Assembly (NCBI RefSeq): GCF_013177735.1
Contig: NZ_WOEZ01000092.1
Span: forward strand, 40,583 to 104,582
Source of the DNA: Paraburkholderia elongata
GTDB taxonomy: Bacteria; Pseudomonadota; Gammaproteobacteria; Burkholderiales; Burkholderiaceae
DNA length: 64,000 nucleotides
Direction of reading: 5' to 3'
Shown: piece after piece, positions 1 through 9,668 of the stretch
How positions within the stretch are numbered: the stretch's first letter is position 1
Layout: each line of letters starts with the position of its first letter
Notes under the pieces: model-generated
What the model was told of the DNA's origin: nothing
Seen by the model: only the letters and a program-made list of their open reading frames with translations
The model's database searches: none
Made by a program: the position numbers and the translations under genes

Positions 1-2
1 GC

Positions 3-1574
3 ACGGCGCTGTCGTGCCTGCGCGAGGCGATCGGTCGCCCCGATGCGTGGATGGCGCGCCGGCGCGCGCGGCTGGCGCCTTGCGAGGTATCGAACGACGC
101 ACTGGAGCGGGCAAAGACCGCCGCGAAGCGCTACGGCCGGCATTTTCCGGCAGCCGCTGCTGCGGTCGACCTGATCGGCGACGCGGCGTCGCTCGCGCGA
201 GAGGGGGCACTCGAACTCGAAGCCGACACGTTCGCGAGCCTGGCGAAGACCCAGGCGGCCGCATCGTTGACCGGCATCTTCATCAACGAGCAGGCGCTGA
301 AGAAAAAAAGCCGCGATGCAGCGCGCGTTGCCCATTCGGTGCGCAGGGCCGCGGTGCTCGGGGCGGGCATCATGGGGGGCGGCATCGCGTACCAGAGCGC
401 ATTGCGTGGCACGCCGATCATCATGAAGGATATCGCACCGACGGCGCTGGATCTGGGGATGAGCGAAGCCGGGAAGCTGCTCGGGAAGCAGGTCGGTAGC
501 GGCAGGATGTCGGGCGACGCAGCGCGGAAAGTGCAGCAAAGCATCGTGCCGACGCTCGACTTTGACGGTTTCGACGGCGTGGATCTCGTGATTGAGGCCG
601 TCGTCGAGAAGCTCGGCGTGAAGCACGATATGCTGGCAGAGGTGGAGCAGCGAATCCCTGAGGACGCGGTGCTGGTGTCGAACACATCCTCGCTGTCGAT
701 CGCCGAACTGTCGACGGCATTGGCTCGCCCGGAGCGTTTTGCCGGCATGCATTTCTTCAACCCGGTGCCGCAGATGCCGCTCGTCGAAGTGATTCGTGCA
801 CCGCGAACCTCGCCGCAGACCATTGCAACTGTCGTCAGCTTTGCGCGGTCGATGGGCAAGACACCGGTGGTTGTCTCCGACTGTCCGGGATTTCTTGTCA
901 ATCGGATCCTGACCGCCTATATCATGGGCTTCCTCTTACTCGTACATGATGGGGGAGACTTTGTCGCGATCGACACGGCGATGGAGGCGTTTGGCTGGCC
1001 GATGGGACCGGCCTATTTGCAGGACGTCGTCGGCATGGATACGGCTTCGCATGTGATCGACGTCATCAGCGACGGTTATCGCGATCGAATGAATTTTTCC
1101 GGTCGGCATGCGGTCAAGCTGATGGCCGGCGCCGGGCGCCTCGGTCAAAAGAGTGGACTCGGATTCTACCGGTACGAGCCGGACGAGAAAGGTCGCATGC
1201 GGAAGCTGCCTGCGGATGAGACGCATGCGTTACTTGTGTCGGCGCAGTCGAACGGTGTCCGTGATTTTCCGGTGGAAGAAATCATACAGCGAATGATGCT
1301 GCCGATGATCATCGAGGCCGCGCGCTGCCTTGAGGAGGGGGTCGCGGAATCGCCCGGCGACATCGACATGAGCCTGGTTCTCGGGGTGGGATTCCCTCGT
1401 CATCTGGGCGGCGCGTTGCGATATGCCGACACGTTGGGTGCGCGGTGGATCGTGGAGGCATGCGAACGCCTGGCGCCACTTGGACCGCTATACGAGCCGA
1501 GCCCGCGGCTGCGGAGCATGGCTGAGCGTAACGGGCGTTTCTTTGATGACGCAGATGGCCGTCTCGAGCACTGA
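3..1574 (+). CDS. fadB: FadB-type 3-hydroxyacyl-CoA dehydrogenase / fatty-oxidation multifunctional protein, 5'-truncated by window edge
   Basis: The frame is open back to the window edge, so the start and the enoyl-CoA hydratase half lie outside; 523 residues are visible. What remains is the C-terminal part of a FadB alpha subunit, which oxidises 3-hydroxyacyl-CoA to 3-ketoacyl-CoA with NAD. The Rossmann motif GAGIMGGGIAY begins about residue 119 of the visible part. It is followed by the catalytic stretch GMHFFNPVPQMPLVEVI (His and Glu dyad), the NTSSL motif, the DCPGFLVNRIL segment and the C-terminal repeat with GWPMGPAYLQDVVG and EEIIQRMM. The sequence lines up with E. coli FadB from the linker to nearly the C-terminus. 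All dehydrogenase key residues are intact, unlike the FadB-like protein at 28467-30578. A FadA-type thiolase lies 2 kb downstream. Confidence 0.9.
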   Translation, partial: TALSCLREAIGRPDAWMARRRARLAPCEVSNDALERAKTAAKRYGRHFPAAAAAVDLIGDAASLAREGALELEADTFASLAKTQAAASLTGIFINEQALKKKSRDAARVAHSVRRAAVLGAGIMGGGIAYQSALRGTPIIMKDIAPTALDLGMSEAGKLLGKQVGSGRMSGDAARKVQQSIVPTLDFDGFDGVDLVIEAVVEKLGVKHDMLAEVEQRIPEDAVLVSNTSSLSIAELSTALARPERFAGMHFFNPVPQMPLVEVIRAPRTSPQTIATVVSFARSMGKTPVVVSDCPGFLVNRILTAYIMGFLLLVHDGGDFVAIDTAMEAFGWPMGPAYLQDVVGMDTASHVIDVISDGYRDRMNFSGRHAVKLMAGAGRLGQKSGLGFYRYEPDEKGRMRKLPADETHALLVSAQSNGVRDFPVEEIIQRMMLPMIIEAARCLEEGVAESPGDIDMSLVLGVGFPRHLGGALRYADTLGARWIVEACERLAPLGPLYEPSPRLRSMAERNGRFFDDADGRLEH

Positions 1575-1644
1575 CATCGATACAGCCGGGTGCGCTGGCC
1601 GTAGACGATCCCCGGTTGTTCGAATCAGGTGACGGCATCACAAA

Positions 1645-1677
1645 GGAATTCACTTCAATTTTGCACGAGTGAAATCC
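1645..1677. promoter_or_regulatory. Candidate operator upstream of doxX (inverted repeat sharing a motif with the azoR promoter region)
   Basis: The half-site ACGAGTGAAATCC occupies 1665-1677, and an inverted near-copy of its core, GGAATTCACT, occupies 1645-1654 (one mismatch in ten). The same 13-mer occurs within a perfect 15-bp inverted repeat between the LAL regulator and azoR (9669-9683 and 9793-9807). Position about 120 bp before the doxX start fits a regulator site. The cognate regulator is unknown; the LysR gene at 2503 or the LAL regulator at 6867 are the nearest candidates. Confidence 0.45.
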
Positions 1678-1796
1678 GGGAGGTATCTCCGGTCAGTTCA
1701 CGCGGGGTGCCTACGATCATTTTCAGGGTCTCAGATTGCCCGGATATCGGGATCACGATTCAATTCACTTTCAATTACTTCTTTGGGGACTACGCC

Positions 1797-2222
1797 ATGA
1801 AATCACTATCAACCAATTCGTACCAAGCGTTTGCGCTGGTCGGCCGAGTTCTCTTGGCCACCATATTTCTTGTCAGCGGGTTCGGCAAACTTGTAGCCGC
1901 CAGTGCGACCATGGGATATATAGCGTCGGTCGGATTGCCTGCACCCATGCTCGGTTATGCCGTCGCATTGACACTCGAGATTGGTGGCGGCTTGCTACTG
2001 ATCGTCGGCTACCAGACGCGGCTGGTGGCGACGCTGCTGGCCATGTTCTCGATCCTCACTGCGCTCTTCTTTCATCACGCGTTCGGCGATCAGAACCAGA
2101 TGTTTCATTTTCTGAAGGATCTCGCCATTGCCGGGGGGCTCGTCCAGGTCATCGCGTTTGGCGCGGGCGCATATAGCCTCGATGGTCGTCGCGGTTTGCC
2201 GGAAGTTCGTGCTGCATGGTGA
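1797..2222 (+). CDS. DoxX family membrane protein
   Basis: A 141-residue protein of the DoxX family (DoxX/SURF4-like), small four-helix inner-membrane proteins often encoded beside oxidoreductases and linked to redox stress; exact chemistry is not established. The first helix carries the family signature (GRVLLATIFLVSGFGKL, about residues 13-29); further hydrophobic segments follow at about 46-66, 72-92 and 105-125. The ATG at 1797 is chosen because it has GGGGA eight bases upstream and matches the family N-terminus, although the frame is open further upstream. The gene stands alone with 280 bp before the LysR gene. The upstream inverted repeat suggests co-regulation with azoR. Confidence 0.85.
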   Translation: MKSLSTNSYQAFALVGRVLLATIFLVSGFGKLVAASATMGYIASVGLPAPMLGYAVALTLEIGGGLLLIVGYQTRLVATLLAMFSILTALFFHHAFGDQNQMFHFLKDLAIAGGLVQVIAFGAGAYSLDGRRGLPEVRAAW

Positions 2223-2502
2223 ACCACGGCGAGTCAGGCGTGGCCGCCACGTCTGAACCGTCGTTCCGGGCGGGGTGTGCCTCTGGCACAGCCCGCCCGC
2301 CGTTGGCGCAACGACAGCAAGCACGATCGCACGTTCGTCGCACGGCGATGTCGTCGGCGGACGCCTGATGGGGCATACTTGGTGAAATCGCTTGCCGTCA
2401 ATACGGCAACGTAATAACCAGGGGCATGTCTTTACTTGAAATCGCGAAGTACCAGTCCGATCGAAAGGGGCCACGTCTCTGTTACGAACATGGAGACAAT
2501 CG

Positions 2503-3423
2503 ATGGTGGACCTGAACGATGTGGCGCTCTTCATCAATGTCGTCAAGGCCGGCAGTTTTGCGGAAGCGGCCCGGCGCCTCGGATTGCCGGCGAACACCGC
2601 GAGCAGGCGGGTCCAGGCGCTAGAGCAGGATCTCGGAGCGCGCCTGATGCAGCGCTCGACGCGCCGGCTTGTATTGACCGATGCGGGTCAGAGGCTGTTC
2701 TCTCAAAGCGCCGCGCAGATCGAATCCGTGACGCAGTCTGCCCAGGAGATTTCCGAAGGCAACGCAAATCCCTGCGGGAAGGTGCGCGTGGCCGCGCCGG
2801 CGGATTTCTTTCTTATCCTGCCGATCGACCGGGTGAACGAGTTTCTGATGGCCAATCCGCGAGTCCGGTTGGAATTCATCCTGAGCGACAATCGAGCCGA
2901 TCTGCTCGCCGAAGGAATCGATGTGGCGCTGCGGATCGGCAAGGGAATCGAGCCGAATCTGGTCGCCCGGCAGATAGGCTGGATCAGCGGCGGCCTAGTG
3001 GCGAGTCCCGCGTACCTCGACGCGCATGGCATGCCCAAATCGCCGTCCGATCTGTCGGATCACGACTGCATTGCGATCCCGACGAATCTGTCGGGTTATA
3101 CGACATGGCGTCTCGAAGGACCAGATGGAGAGCACGAGGTCGCGGTCAGGGGGCGGTTTCACGTCAACAGCGTTCAGTCCCAGATCTACGCCACGCTCGG
3201 CGGTTGCGGTATTGCACTGCTTCCAGTCGCGACCACGCTCGAGCATCTGGAGGCCGGGCGACTAGTGCGGGTGCTTCCCGAGTACGGTATCCATCGGGTT
3301 GGCGTCTACTTCGTCTTTCTCGATCGACGACAACTGCCGCGCGCGGTAAGCGCATTCATCGACTTCGCGATGACGAAGATTCTCGACGCAAAAAGCATTG
3401 AGCCGCTCGCGTCCGCCGGATAG
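2503..3423 (+). CDS. LysR family transcriptional regulator
   Basis: A 306-residue LysR-type regulator. The winged helix-turn-helix is at residues 1-60 (VDLNDVALFINVVKAGSF, then AAARRLGLPANTASRRVQALE), with the usual linker and a C-terminal effector-binding domain of periplasmic-binding-protein fold from about residue 90. The length is typical for the family. It is transcribed in the same direction as doxX upstream and the thiolase downstream (200 bp gap), so it is not in the classic divergent arrangement. The effector cannot be inferred. It may control doxX and azoR, whose upstream regions share a motif. Confidence 0.9.
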   Translation: MVDLNDVALFINVVKAGSFAEAARRLGLPANTASRRVQALEQDLGARLMQRSTRRLVLTDAGQRLFSQSAAQIESVTQSAQEISEGNANPCGKVRVAAPADFFLILPIDRVNEFLMANPRVRLEFILSDNRADLLAEGIDVALRIGKGIEPNLVARQIGWISGGLVASPAYLDAHGMPKSPSDLSDHDCIAIPTNLSGYTTWRLEGPDGEHEVAVRGRFHVNSVQSQIYATLGGCGIALLPVATTLEHLEAGRLVRVLPEYGIHRVGVYFVFLDRRQLPRAVSAFIDFAMTKILDAKSIEPLASAG

Positions 3424-3623
3424 GGCGCAGAGCAGCGCGAGCGCGCGATGATCGAGATGGCTGCAAGATCGTCGTATTCGACGATGACCGCCAGGTTTCC
3501 GGTTCCTATACTGCGGACAAGGTCGCCTGGTGACCGACGCGCGAGCTGCCTGATCGAAGTTCGGAATTGTATGGCCGCGGCGCGCGTTCTCGTCTTTTCA
3601 ATTTACGTACTCGAGAGGTCAGC

Positions 3624-4808
3624 ATGGCTGAAGCATATATCGTTGCCGCAGTGCGTACCGCTGGCGGTCGACGCAATAGCCGCCTATCGGGTTGGCATCC
3701 TGTCGACCTCGCCGCCCAGGTTCTTGATGCGCTGATCGATCGCTCCGAAGCCGATCCGGCGATGGTCGACGATGTGATCGTCGGTTGTGTCAGTCAGGTT
3801 GGCGAACAATCGATGAACGTTGCTCGTAATGCTGTTCTTGCCTCGAAGTTACCGATTTCAGTGCCCGGAACCTCGGTCGACCGGCAGTGCGGTTCATCTC
3901 AACAAGCATTGCACTTCGCCGCTCAGGCCGTCATGTCCGGGACGATGGATGTCGTGATCGCCGCAGGCGTGGAAGTCATGTCGCGTGTGCCGATCGCATC
4001 GGCAAATGCGGTGGCAATCAAGAGTGGCATGGGCGGGTATATCAGCCCGCGTGTTAGCGAGCGCTACGATCATCGCGAATTTAGTCAGTTTGACGGCGCC
4101 GAAATGATCGCAGCGAAGTACGCATTTTCGCGCGACGACCTCGACCGCTTTGCGCTTCAGAGTCATTTGCGTGCAGCAGAGGCGGTGCGCACGGGACGCT
4201 TTTCAGCGGAGATCGAGCCGGTTCGCGTGACAGCTCGTGATTCGGAAGCCGCAGCCGGCGACGACATGCATGTCATTGACGAGGGTATCCGGTTCGACGC
4301 TTCGCTCGACAGCATCGGCAGCGTAAAACTTCTGCAGGAGGGGGGCCGGATTTCCGCAGCTTCCGCGAGTCAGGTTTGCGACGGCGCGTCTGGTGTGATG
4401 GTCGTGAGCGAGCGCGGCCTGAAGCTGTTGGGCGTCAAGCCGCTGGCGCGCATCCATCACATGTCGGTGTTCGGACACGATCCGGTAATCATGCTGGAAG
4501 CACCGATTCCGGCAACGCAGCGCGCCCTCGCGAAAGCCGGACTGAAAATCTCCGATATCGGCTTGTACGAGGTCAACGAGGCGTTTGCGCCCATCCCACT
4601 CGCATGGCTGAAGCAGCTTGATGCGGATCCGGCCCGCCTGAATGTCAACGGGGGGGCGATCTCGCTTGGGCACCCGCTCGGCGCATCGGGTACGAAACTG
4701 ATGACCACACTCATTTACGCGCTGGAACAGCGCGGCGAGCGCTATGGCCTCCAGACGATGTGCGAAGGTGGCGGCATGGCCAATGTGACGATCGTCGAGC
4801 GGCTCTGA
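3624..4808 (+). CDS. Acetyl-CoA acetyltransferase / 3-ketoacyl-CoA thiolase (FadA5-like)
   Basis: A 394-residue thiolase that cleaves 3-ketoacyl-CoA with free CoA in the last step of beta-oxidation. The nucleophile cysteine is in DRQCGSSQQA (about residue 92). The NEAFA motif, the catalytic His in GGAISLGHPLGASG (about 350) and the second Cys in MCEGGG (about 381) are all present. The start at 3624 has GAGAGG upstream. The pattern CGSxQQA with NEAFAPIPLAW resembles the steroid-type thiolase FadA5 more than E. coli FadA. It is a close paralogue of the thiolase at 23159-24334, sharing long identical stretches. Its stop codon is almost directly abutted by an IS110 remnant on the other strand. 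Confidence 0.92.
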   Translation: MAEAYIVAAVRTAGGRRNSRLSGWHPVDLAAQVLDALIDRSEADPAMVDDVIVGCVSQVGEQSMNVARNAVLASKLPISVPGTSVDRQCGSSQQALHFAAQAVMSGTMDVVIAAGVEVMSRVPIASANAVAIKSGMGGYISPRVSERYDHREFSQFDGAEMIAAKYAFSRDDLDRFALQSHLRAAEAVRTGRFSAEIEPVRVTARDSEAAAGDDMHVIDEGIRFDASLDSIGSVKLLQEGGRISAASASQVCDGASGVMVVSERGLKLLGVKPLARIHHMSVFGHDPVIMLEAPIPATQRALAKAGLKISDIGLYEVNEAFAPIPLAWLKQLDADPARLNVNGGAISLGHPLGASGTKLMTTLIYALEQRGERYGLQTMCEGGGMANVTIVERL

Positions 4809-4809
4809 T

Positions 4810-5165
4810 CGTCGTCAAAGTCGCACAGCACGGTCATCTCGACGAGCAGCTCGTTGGCCAATCGAAGCGAGCGCAGCGTATGCGGTATCGACCGGGCGGT
4901 CTCGGCGATGATCGCAGCGTCAGGAGTATCACTCTTGGCTTCGCCAGCATGTAGGCAGCGATCGGCAATGCGCCAATGGTGGCGGGTTGGTCGATGGTGA
5001 ACAGGAGTCGGCTGTGCGCCTTGAGCCCGACGATGAGGGTACGGAGCTTGACATCATCGTTGGGAAGTGCCTTGTTCTATCCGCGCTTGCCGCTCCGATC
5101 GAGCGCGACGGCATGGTACTGGCCTTTGCCAAAATCGACACAAACGAAGCGGCTTGAAAAACTTT
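4810..5165 (-). pseudogene. IS110-family transposase remnant (N-terminal part)
   Basis: Read on the minus strand, the sequence gives pieces of an IS110-type transposase. RFVCVDFGKGQYHAVALDRS comes first, then an in-frame TAG, then NKALPND and DQPATIGALPIAAYM. After an internal deletion with frame change, AIIAETARSIPHTLRSLRLA and NELLVEMTVLCDFDDD follow. These are hallmark pieces of the RuvC-like DEDD domain. The C-terminal half is missing, and the remnant ends one base from the thiolase stop at 4808. It is non-functional (stop codon, deletion and 3' truncation) and marks an old insertion. Confidence 0.8.
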
Positions 5166-5204
5166 CACAACCCGATCCGGCGCGAAACCGGCGCAGCATG
5201 TTCG

Positions 5205-6821
5205 TCAATTGACTTGACGATCTCTGCCGAACCAGTAAGGCTCTCGAAGCGTCCGCCGCAGAATCTTGCCGGACGCATTTCTCGGCAGGGCATTGACGAA
5301 ATCGATACTCTTTGGAACCTTGAACCCCGCGATACGTGCACGGGCGAATTCAATGATACCGTCGGGGTCCGGGGTGACGCCGGGCTTCGGTACGACAATC
5401 GCTTTGACCGCCTCGCCCCATTTTTCATCGGGTACGCCGATCACGGCCACTTCGACGACATGCGGATGCCCGTAAATCGCGTTCTCGACCTCGGCAGGAT
5501 AGACGTTTTCGGCGCCCGAGATGATCATGTCCTTCACGCGATCGTGGATGTAGAGATAGCCGTCTTCATCCAGGTAGCCGGCATCGCCGGTTCTCAACCA
5601 ACCTTGAGCGTCGACGACCGCGTCGGTGGCTTCCGAATTGCGCCAGTAGCCGGCCATGTTCGCCGCCGAGCGCGTCACGACTTCGCCGACAGTGTTCGGT
5701 GGTAGCGCGTTTCCGTGCGAATCGACGATGCTGATCTCGACCCCCGGCATTGGCAAGCCGGCGCCCCGCATGCGCGCGTTGCCGGAAAGGTGGTGATCCT
5801 CGGGTGGCAGATACACGATGGTGCCGGACGTTTCGGTCATTCCATACTGCTGACAGAACGCGCACTCGAACAGTTTGATGCACTCGCGCAGTAGCTCGAT
5901 CGGCATAGGAGATGCACCGTAGAGAATGCATTTCAGCGCGGAATAGTCGATGTCGCGCGCCCTTGGCGACCGTGCGACCAGCTGCAACGCTGCCGGCACC
6001 ATGAACAGCTGTGAAATCCGGTCACGCTCGACACAGTCGAGCACTTTTTCAGGATCGAACTCGCGCAGGATGATGCTCTTCACACCATGGTAGAGCCCGA
6101 TGACTCCCCACACGGTTCCGCCGACATGGGCGACGGGCATTGCGACAAGACTGATGTCATCAGGTTTCCACGCGAACCACGACAATCGTGCCCTGGCCGC
6201 CGCGCGACGTCCTCGAAGCAGATTTGCGTGGGTGAGCATCACCCCTTTCGGCCTTCCGGTGGTTCCGGACGTATAGAGTTGCAACGCGACATCATGCTCG
6301 TCGACGCAGAGGTCGACTTCATCGCCCGAGGCTGTATCGCGCCAGGTCTCGAAGAGTTCGTGAGGCGATAAACAGGGCTGGTCCATCGCGATTACTTTGG
6401 GACGTCGCTTGAGGCCGGACAAGGCCTGCTCGACCTGGGACATGGTCTCCGCTCCGATGAAAACGATCGATGCGCCGCAATCCTCGATGATAAAAGCCAT
6501 TTCCGCCGGCGTGAGCCGCCAGCCGACGGGCGTCAGCACGACGCCCGCTTTCGCGGCGCCAAACACGAGTTCGAAGTATTGGTCACTGTTCTTGCCCACG
6601 TATGCAATGCGATCGGCCCGTTTCGCGCCTGCGACGGCCAGCGCGTGCGCGACCTGGTTCGAATGCCGGTTGAATTCATGGTAGCTTGTCTCTCTTCCCT
6701 CGAAGCTCATGGCGACGGACGTCGGACGCAAGCGCGCGTAGTGGCGGGCGATAGCGCCCAGCGTTGGCATCGAATCGAAGTCGGTCATCGGATTCGCGGA
6801 TGGTTGCGTGCAGGTTACCAA
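5205..6821 (-). CDS. AMP-forming acyl-CoA synthetase (long/medium-chain fatty-acid-CoA ligase family)
   Basis: A 538-residue ANL-superfamily enzyme that activates a carboxylic acid to its acyl-CoA through an acyl-adenylate. The P-loop-like motif LYTSGTTGRPKGVM is near residue 180. The adenylation motif GWLRTGDAGYLDEDGYLYI is near 420, followed by DRVKDMIISGAENVYPAEVE. The catalytic lysine is in NASGKILRR at the C-terminus. The frame opens at TTG 6821, which has GGAG eight bases upstream; an ATG at 6788 is the alternative start and lacks a good ribosome site. It lies 45 bp downstream of the LAL regulator on the same strand and may share its transcript. It is the only acyl-CoA ligase in the window; substrate unknown. 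Confidence 0.9.
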   Translation of the reverse strand: MVTCTQPSANPMTDFDSMPTLGAIARHYARLRPTSVAMSFEGRETSYHEFNRHSNQVAHALAVAGAKRADRIAYVGKNSDQYFELVFGAAKAGVVLTPVGWRLTPAEMAFIIEDCGASIVFIGAETMSQVEQALSGLKRRPKVIAMDQPCLSPHELFETWRDTASGDEVDLCVDEHDVALQLYTSGTTGRPKGVMLTHANLLRGRRAAARARLSWFAWKPDDISLVAMPVAHVGGTVWGVIGLYHGVKSIILREFDPEKVLDCVERDRISQLFMVPAALQLVARSPRARDIDYSALKCILYGASPMPIELLRECIKLFECAFCQQYGMTETSGTIVYLPPEDHHLSGNARMRGAGLPMPGVEISIVDSHGNALPPNTVGEVVTRSAANMAGYWRNSEATDAVVDAQGWLRTGDAGYLDEDGYLYIHDRVKDMIISGAENVYPAEVENAIYGHPHVVEVAVIGVPDEKWGEAVKAIVVPKPGVTPDPDGIIEFARARIAGFKVPKSIDFVNALPRNASGKILRRTLREPYWFGRDRQVN

Positions 6822-6866
6822 TGGTTTCTCCGGAGGGGCGGCATCGCATCTTGCGGCGCGCCGGGC

Positions 6867-9557
6867 TCAGCGCATCAGACCGAGCTTGCGCGCGATCGCG
6901 ATGGCTTGGGTGCGGCTGCGAGCATTCAACTTGCTGTTGATATTGCGCAAGTGGGTGCGAATCGTGCTGTCGGAAACGAAGAGGTTTTCCGCCATGGCGG
7001 CGTTGGAGTAGCCTTCCGCAAGCAATTGCAAGACCCGCAATTCCTTGCGTGTCAGCGGCTCCAGCAAGCCGCCGGGGCAACGCGACGAAGGGGGCGGTGC
7101 TTCGGCCGCGGGTGACGGATTGAGCGCATGCAGGAGTCGCTGCACATACTCGGCGAGCACGGGCGTGTTGCGTTGGCTCCCGCTGCCTTGCGTTGCGTCG
7201 AGACAGCGCTCGAGTAAGGGGATCAGCACTGCACCCTCGTCCAGAATCGAGCGCACGAACCCTTCGTGACACATGTGATGCAATACGGGCATCGCCATCT
7301 CAACGGCACCTTGCGTCATGCCGTTGCGCTGCAGTGCGATCGCCGAAAGGAGACGCAGTTTGAGAGCGCGAATGCCCCGCTCCGATTGTTGCGCTTCGGC
7401 AAGTACCGGCTCAAGCTGCTGCAGCGCGACAGCCGGATCACCGAATAGCATTTCCCAGCGCGCGCGTCCGATCACGACATCTTCGACGTCGTTGGCCGGC
7501 AGGCTCAGCCGCGCGACACGCCGCCACAGAGCAGTGTCGTCGCTTCGGTCGAGTTCCTCACGCGAAAAATCCGCGTAGCCCTGCAGCAACAACAGCCGGG
7601 CGCGTTCGAGCCTCGACGACGCGACGACACGTGCCAACTGGCGTTCAACGCCGAGGTATTCCAGTTCGGTTAGAAATTGTAACGAACGGTCGACATCACC
7701 CCGCTGGAATGCAATCCGAGAGCGCATCCGGTAGCCCATGATGATGTGATCTGGGAGGCCGACGTCACGCGCCAGCGGCAGATAGACGCTAAGCAGATGC
7801 TCGGCCTCCTGGACGTTGTTGGCCTCGTAGACCGAGGCCGCGTAGGGCACACCAGCCCATGCGTTACCGCTGGTCAGGTTGTATGAGAACGCGGAGGTCG
7901 ACCCGATTGCGATGCGAAACCGTGCCGTCGCGTCACGCAGGCGTCCGAGCTGTAGATCGACGAGTCCTTCTGTCGATTCCGTATGCATACGAACGAACAC
8001 GCCCTTGTTCTGCACGCGCCGCGCGGTGTCGAGCAGGCGGTGCGCTTCGCGATGATGGCCGAGGACCGAAACGATATGGCCCATCGAATTGCACAGCACA
8101 CCATCAGCAAACGCATTGATCGACGGCAGTTTATCGAGGCATTGCTGGCCGAGAGTGTAGCCGTCCTCGAACCGATCCATCATCGCGAGCAACATCGGGC
8201 GTTGACCGTTGACATGTGCGCGTACCTGTGGGTCCTGACTTTCAGCGCAACGTGATCGATCCAGCAGCTCCATCGCCTGACGAGGTCCCTTGGTGAATGC
8301 CAATGCCCAAACCGCGATGACCTGCAAACACGGGTACATGAGCAGCTCGCGTGGCTGGAACGCTTCGAACCAGCGTGCCAGCAACCGCATGCGACCTTGC
8401 TCCAGAAAATGATCGACATGTTGTGCGAGCAGCGATAGCGCATACGGATGATCCGCTCCTTCGATGGCATGGTCGATCGCCGGCACAATTTGATGCCGCT
8501 CCTCGTACCAACCGGCGGCCGCCAGATGGAGGCGCAGAATCTTCTCGGGCTCCTCGCGACGCAATTGCGCGCACAGGTAGTCTGCGAACATGCTGTGATA
8601 ACGCCAGGTGCGATCCTCTCCGCCGGCGGGAATGAGGAAAAGGTTGGTGCTCACCAGCCGATCCAGTATGTGGTCCGCATCCAGTCTCGGATTCAGGGCC
8701 TGGCACAGGGAGGGATTGAGCTGCCGCAGGATGCTGGTTCGCAGCAGGAACTCGCGGATCTCCGTGGACTGATACGCCAGCACGTCTTCCGCGAGATAAG
8801 CTGCCATGTCGCGGTGCGAGCCCGAAAAGCGCTCGATGAAGTCGCTCTGTGCGCCATGACGCGCGAGCGAGACTGCCGCGAGCGATAGCGCCGCTGCCCA
8901 GCCCTCGGTTTTTTGGTGCAGGCGCATCACGTCACCGCGTGACGGTGGCTGCTTCAGTCGTAGTTCGAACAATTGCTGCGTATCGTCCGGCGAAAAGCGC
9001 AGATCCTCGGTATCGATCTCGAGCATTACACCCTGAACACGCAGACGCGCAGTGCCGATATCGGGCTCGGCTCGCGTACCGATAACGACCTGGCAGTTGC
9101 GAGGCAGATGTTCGATCAGCTCGCGCACCAGACCGATGACAGATAGTTCGACGAGTTTCTCGAAGTCGTCGAGGAACAACGTGAAGGCGGTGACTTCGCG
9201 AGATATCGCCTGCAGGATTTCCAGCGGTGTGGCCGACGGAAGTTCATCGAAACCGGACAGCACGATCGCCGTACGCAGGCAGTTGATGAAGCGTGGTAGG
9301 TCGTTGTCGGCGCGCTCGAGTGTGAGCCACGCGGTATGAATATTCGCGTGATCAAGGTGGTTGCGGGCCTGAGCCATTGCTGTCGTCTTCCCGAAACCCG
9401 CTGGCGCGCGAACCAGGATCAGTTTAGCGCGGGTATGCTCGATCCGCTGACACACAGCGGCGCGCGGAACTTCGTAGCTGGCCGATTTGGCTGACAGGGT
9501 CCTGCTGAAGGGTTCGGGCGCTACGGGGAGCGTAGAGAACGAGACTGACGCATTCAT
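6867..9557 (-). CDS. LuxR-family (MalT-like, LAL) ATP-binding transcriptional regulator
   Basis: An 896-residue large ATP-binding LuxR-type regulator of the MalT/STAND class. A P-loop (APAGFGKTTAM) lies near residue 53 and a Walker-B-like segment (FTLFLDDFEKL) near 130. A long helical-repeat sensor region occupies the middle. A C-terminal LuxR helix-turn-helix (LTRKELRVLQLLAEGYSNAA then VSDSTIRTHLRNI) occupies the last 65 residues. I prefer the ATG at 9557, which has GAGGG upstream, over the in-frame TTG at 9572. It is divergent from azoR and directly upstream of the acyl-CoA ligase gene, which it probably helps control. The inducer is unknown. Confidence 0.9.
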   Translation of the reverse strand: MNASVSFSTLPVAPEPFSRTLSAKSASYEVPRAAVCQRIEHTRAKLILVRAPAGFGKTTAMAQARNHLDHANIHTAWLTLERADNDLPRFINCLRTAIVLSGFDELPSATPLEILQAISREVTAFTLFLDDFEKLVELSVIGLVRELIEHLPRNCQVVIGTRAEPDIGTARLRVQGVMLEIDTEDLRFSPDDTQQLFELRLKQPPSRGDVMRLHQKTEGWAAALSLAAVSLARHGAQSDFIERFSGSHRDMAAYLAEDVLAYQSTEIREFLLRTSILRQLNPSLCQALNPRLDADHILDRLVSTNLFLIPAGGEDRTWRYHSMFADYLCAQLRREEPEKILRLHLAAAGWYEERHQIVPAIDHAIEGADHPYALSLLAQHVDHFLEQGRMRLLARWFEAFQPRELLMYPCLQVIAVWALAFTKGPRQAMELLDRSRCAESQDPQVRAHVNGQRPMLLAMMDRFEDGYTLGQQCLDKLPSINAFADGVLCNSMGHIVSVLGHHREAHRLLDTARRVQNKGVFVRMHTESTEGLVDLQLGRLRDATARFRIAIGSTSAFSYNLTSGNAWAGVPYAASVYEANNVQEAEHLLSVYLPLARDVGLPDHIIMGYRMRSRIAFQRGDVDRSLQFLTELEYLGVERQLARVVASSRLERARLLLLQGYADFSREELDRSDDTALWRRVARLSLPANDVEDVVIGRARWEMLFGDPAVALQQLEPVLAEAQQSERGIRALKLRLLSAIALQRNGMTQGAVEMAMPVLHHMCHEGFVRSILDEGAVLIPLLERCLDATQGSGSQRNTPVLAEYVQRLLHALNPSPAAEAPPPSSRCPGGLLEPLTRKELRVLQLLAEGYSNAAMAENLFVSDSTIRTHLRNINSKLNARSRTQAIAIARKLGLMR

Positions 9558-9668
9558 CACAGGCACCCTCAATGTGAATATCGACCGCGTGACCTGATGG
9601 TGATTTCTCAGGTGAGTCGTGAAAAAAAATATAAGCGTCGCTGGGCCTGTCGACTAGGCATGAAGGAC

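Noticed and set aside
2436..3401. 321-codon plus-strand frame overlapping the LysR gene in another phase
   Set aside because: Arg/Ser-rich out-of-frame translation; the LysR frame has all family features.
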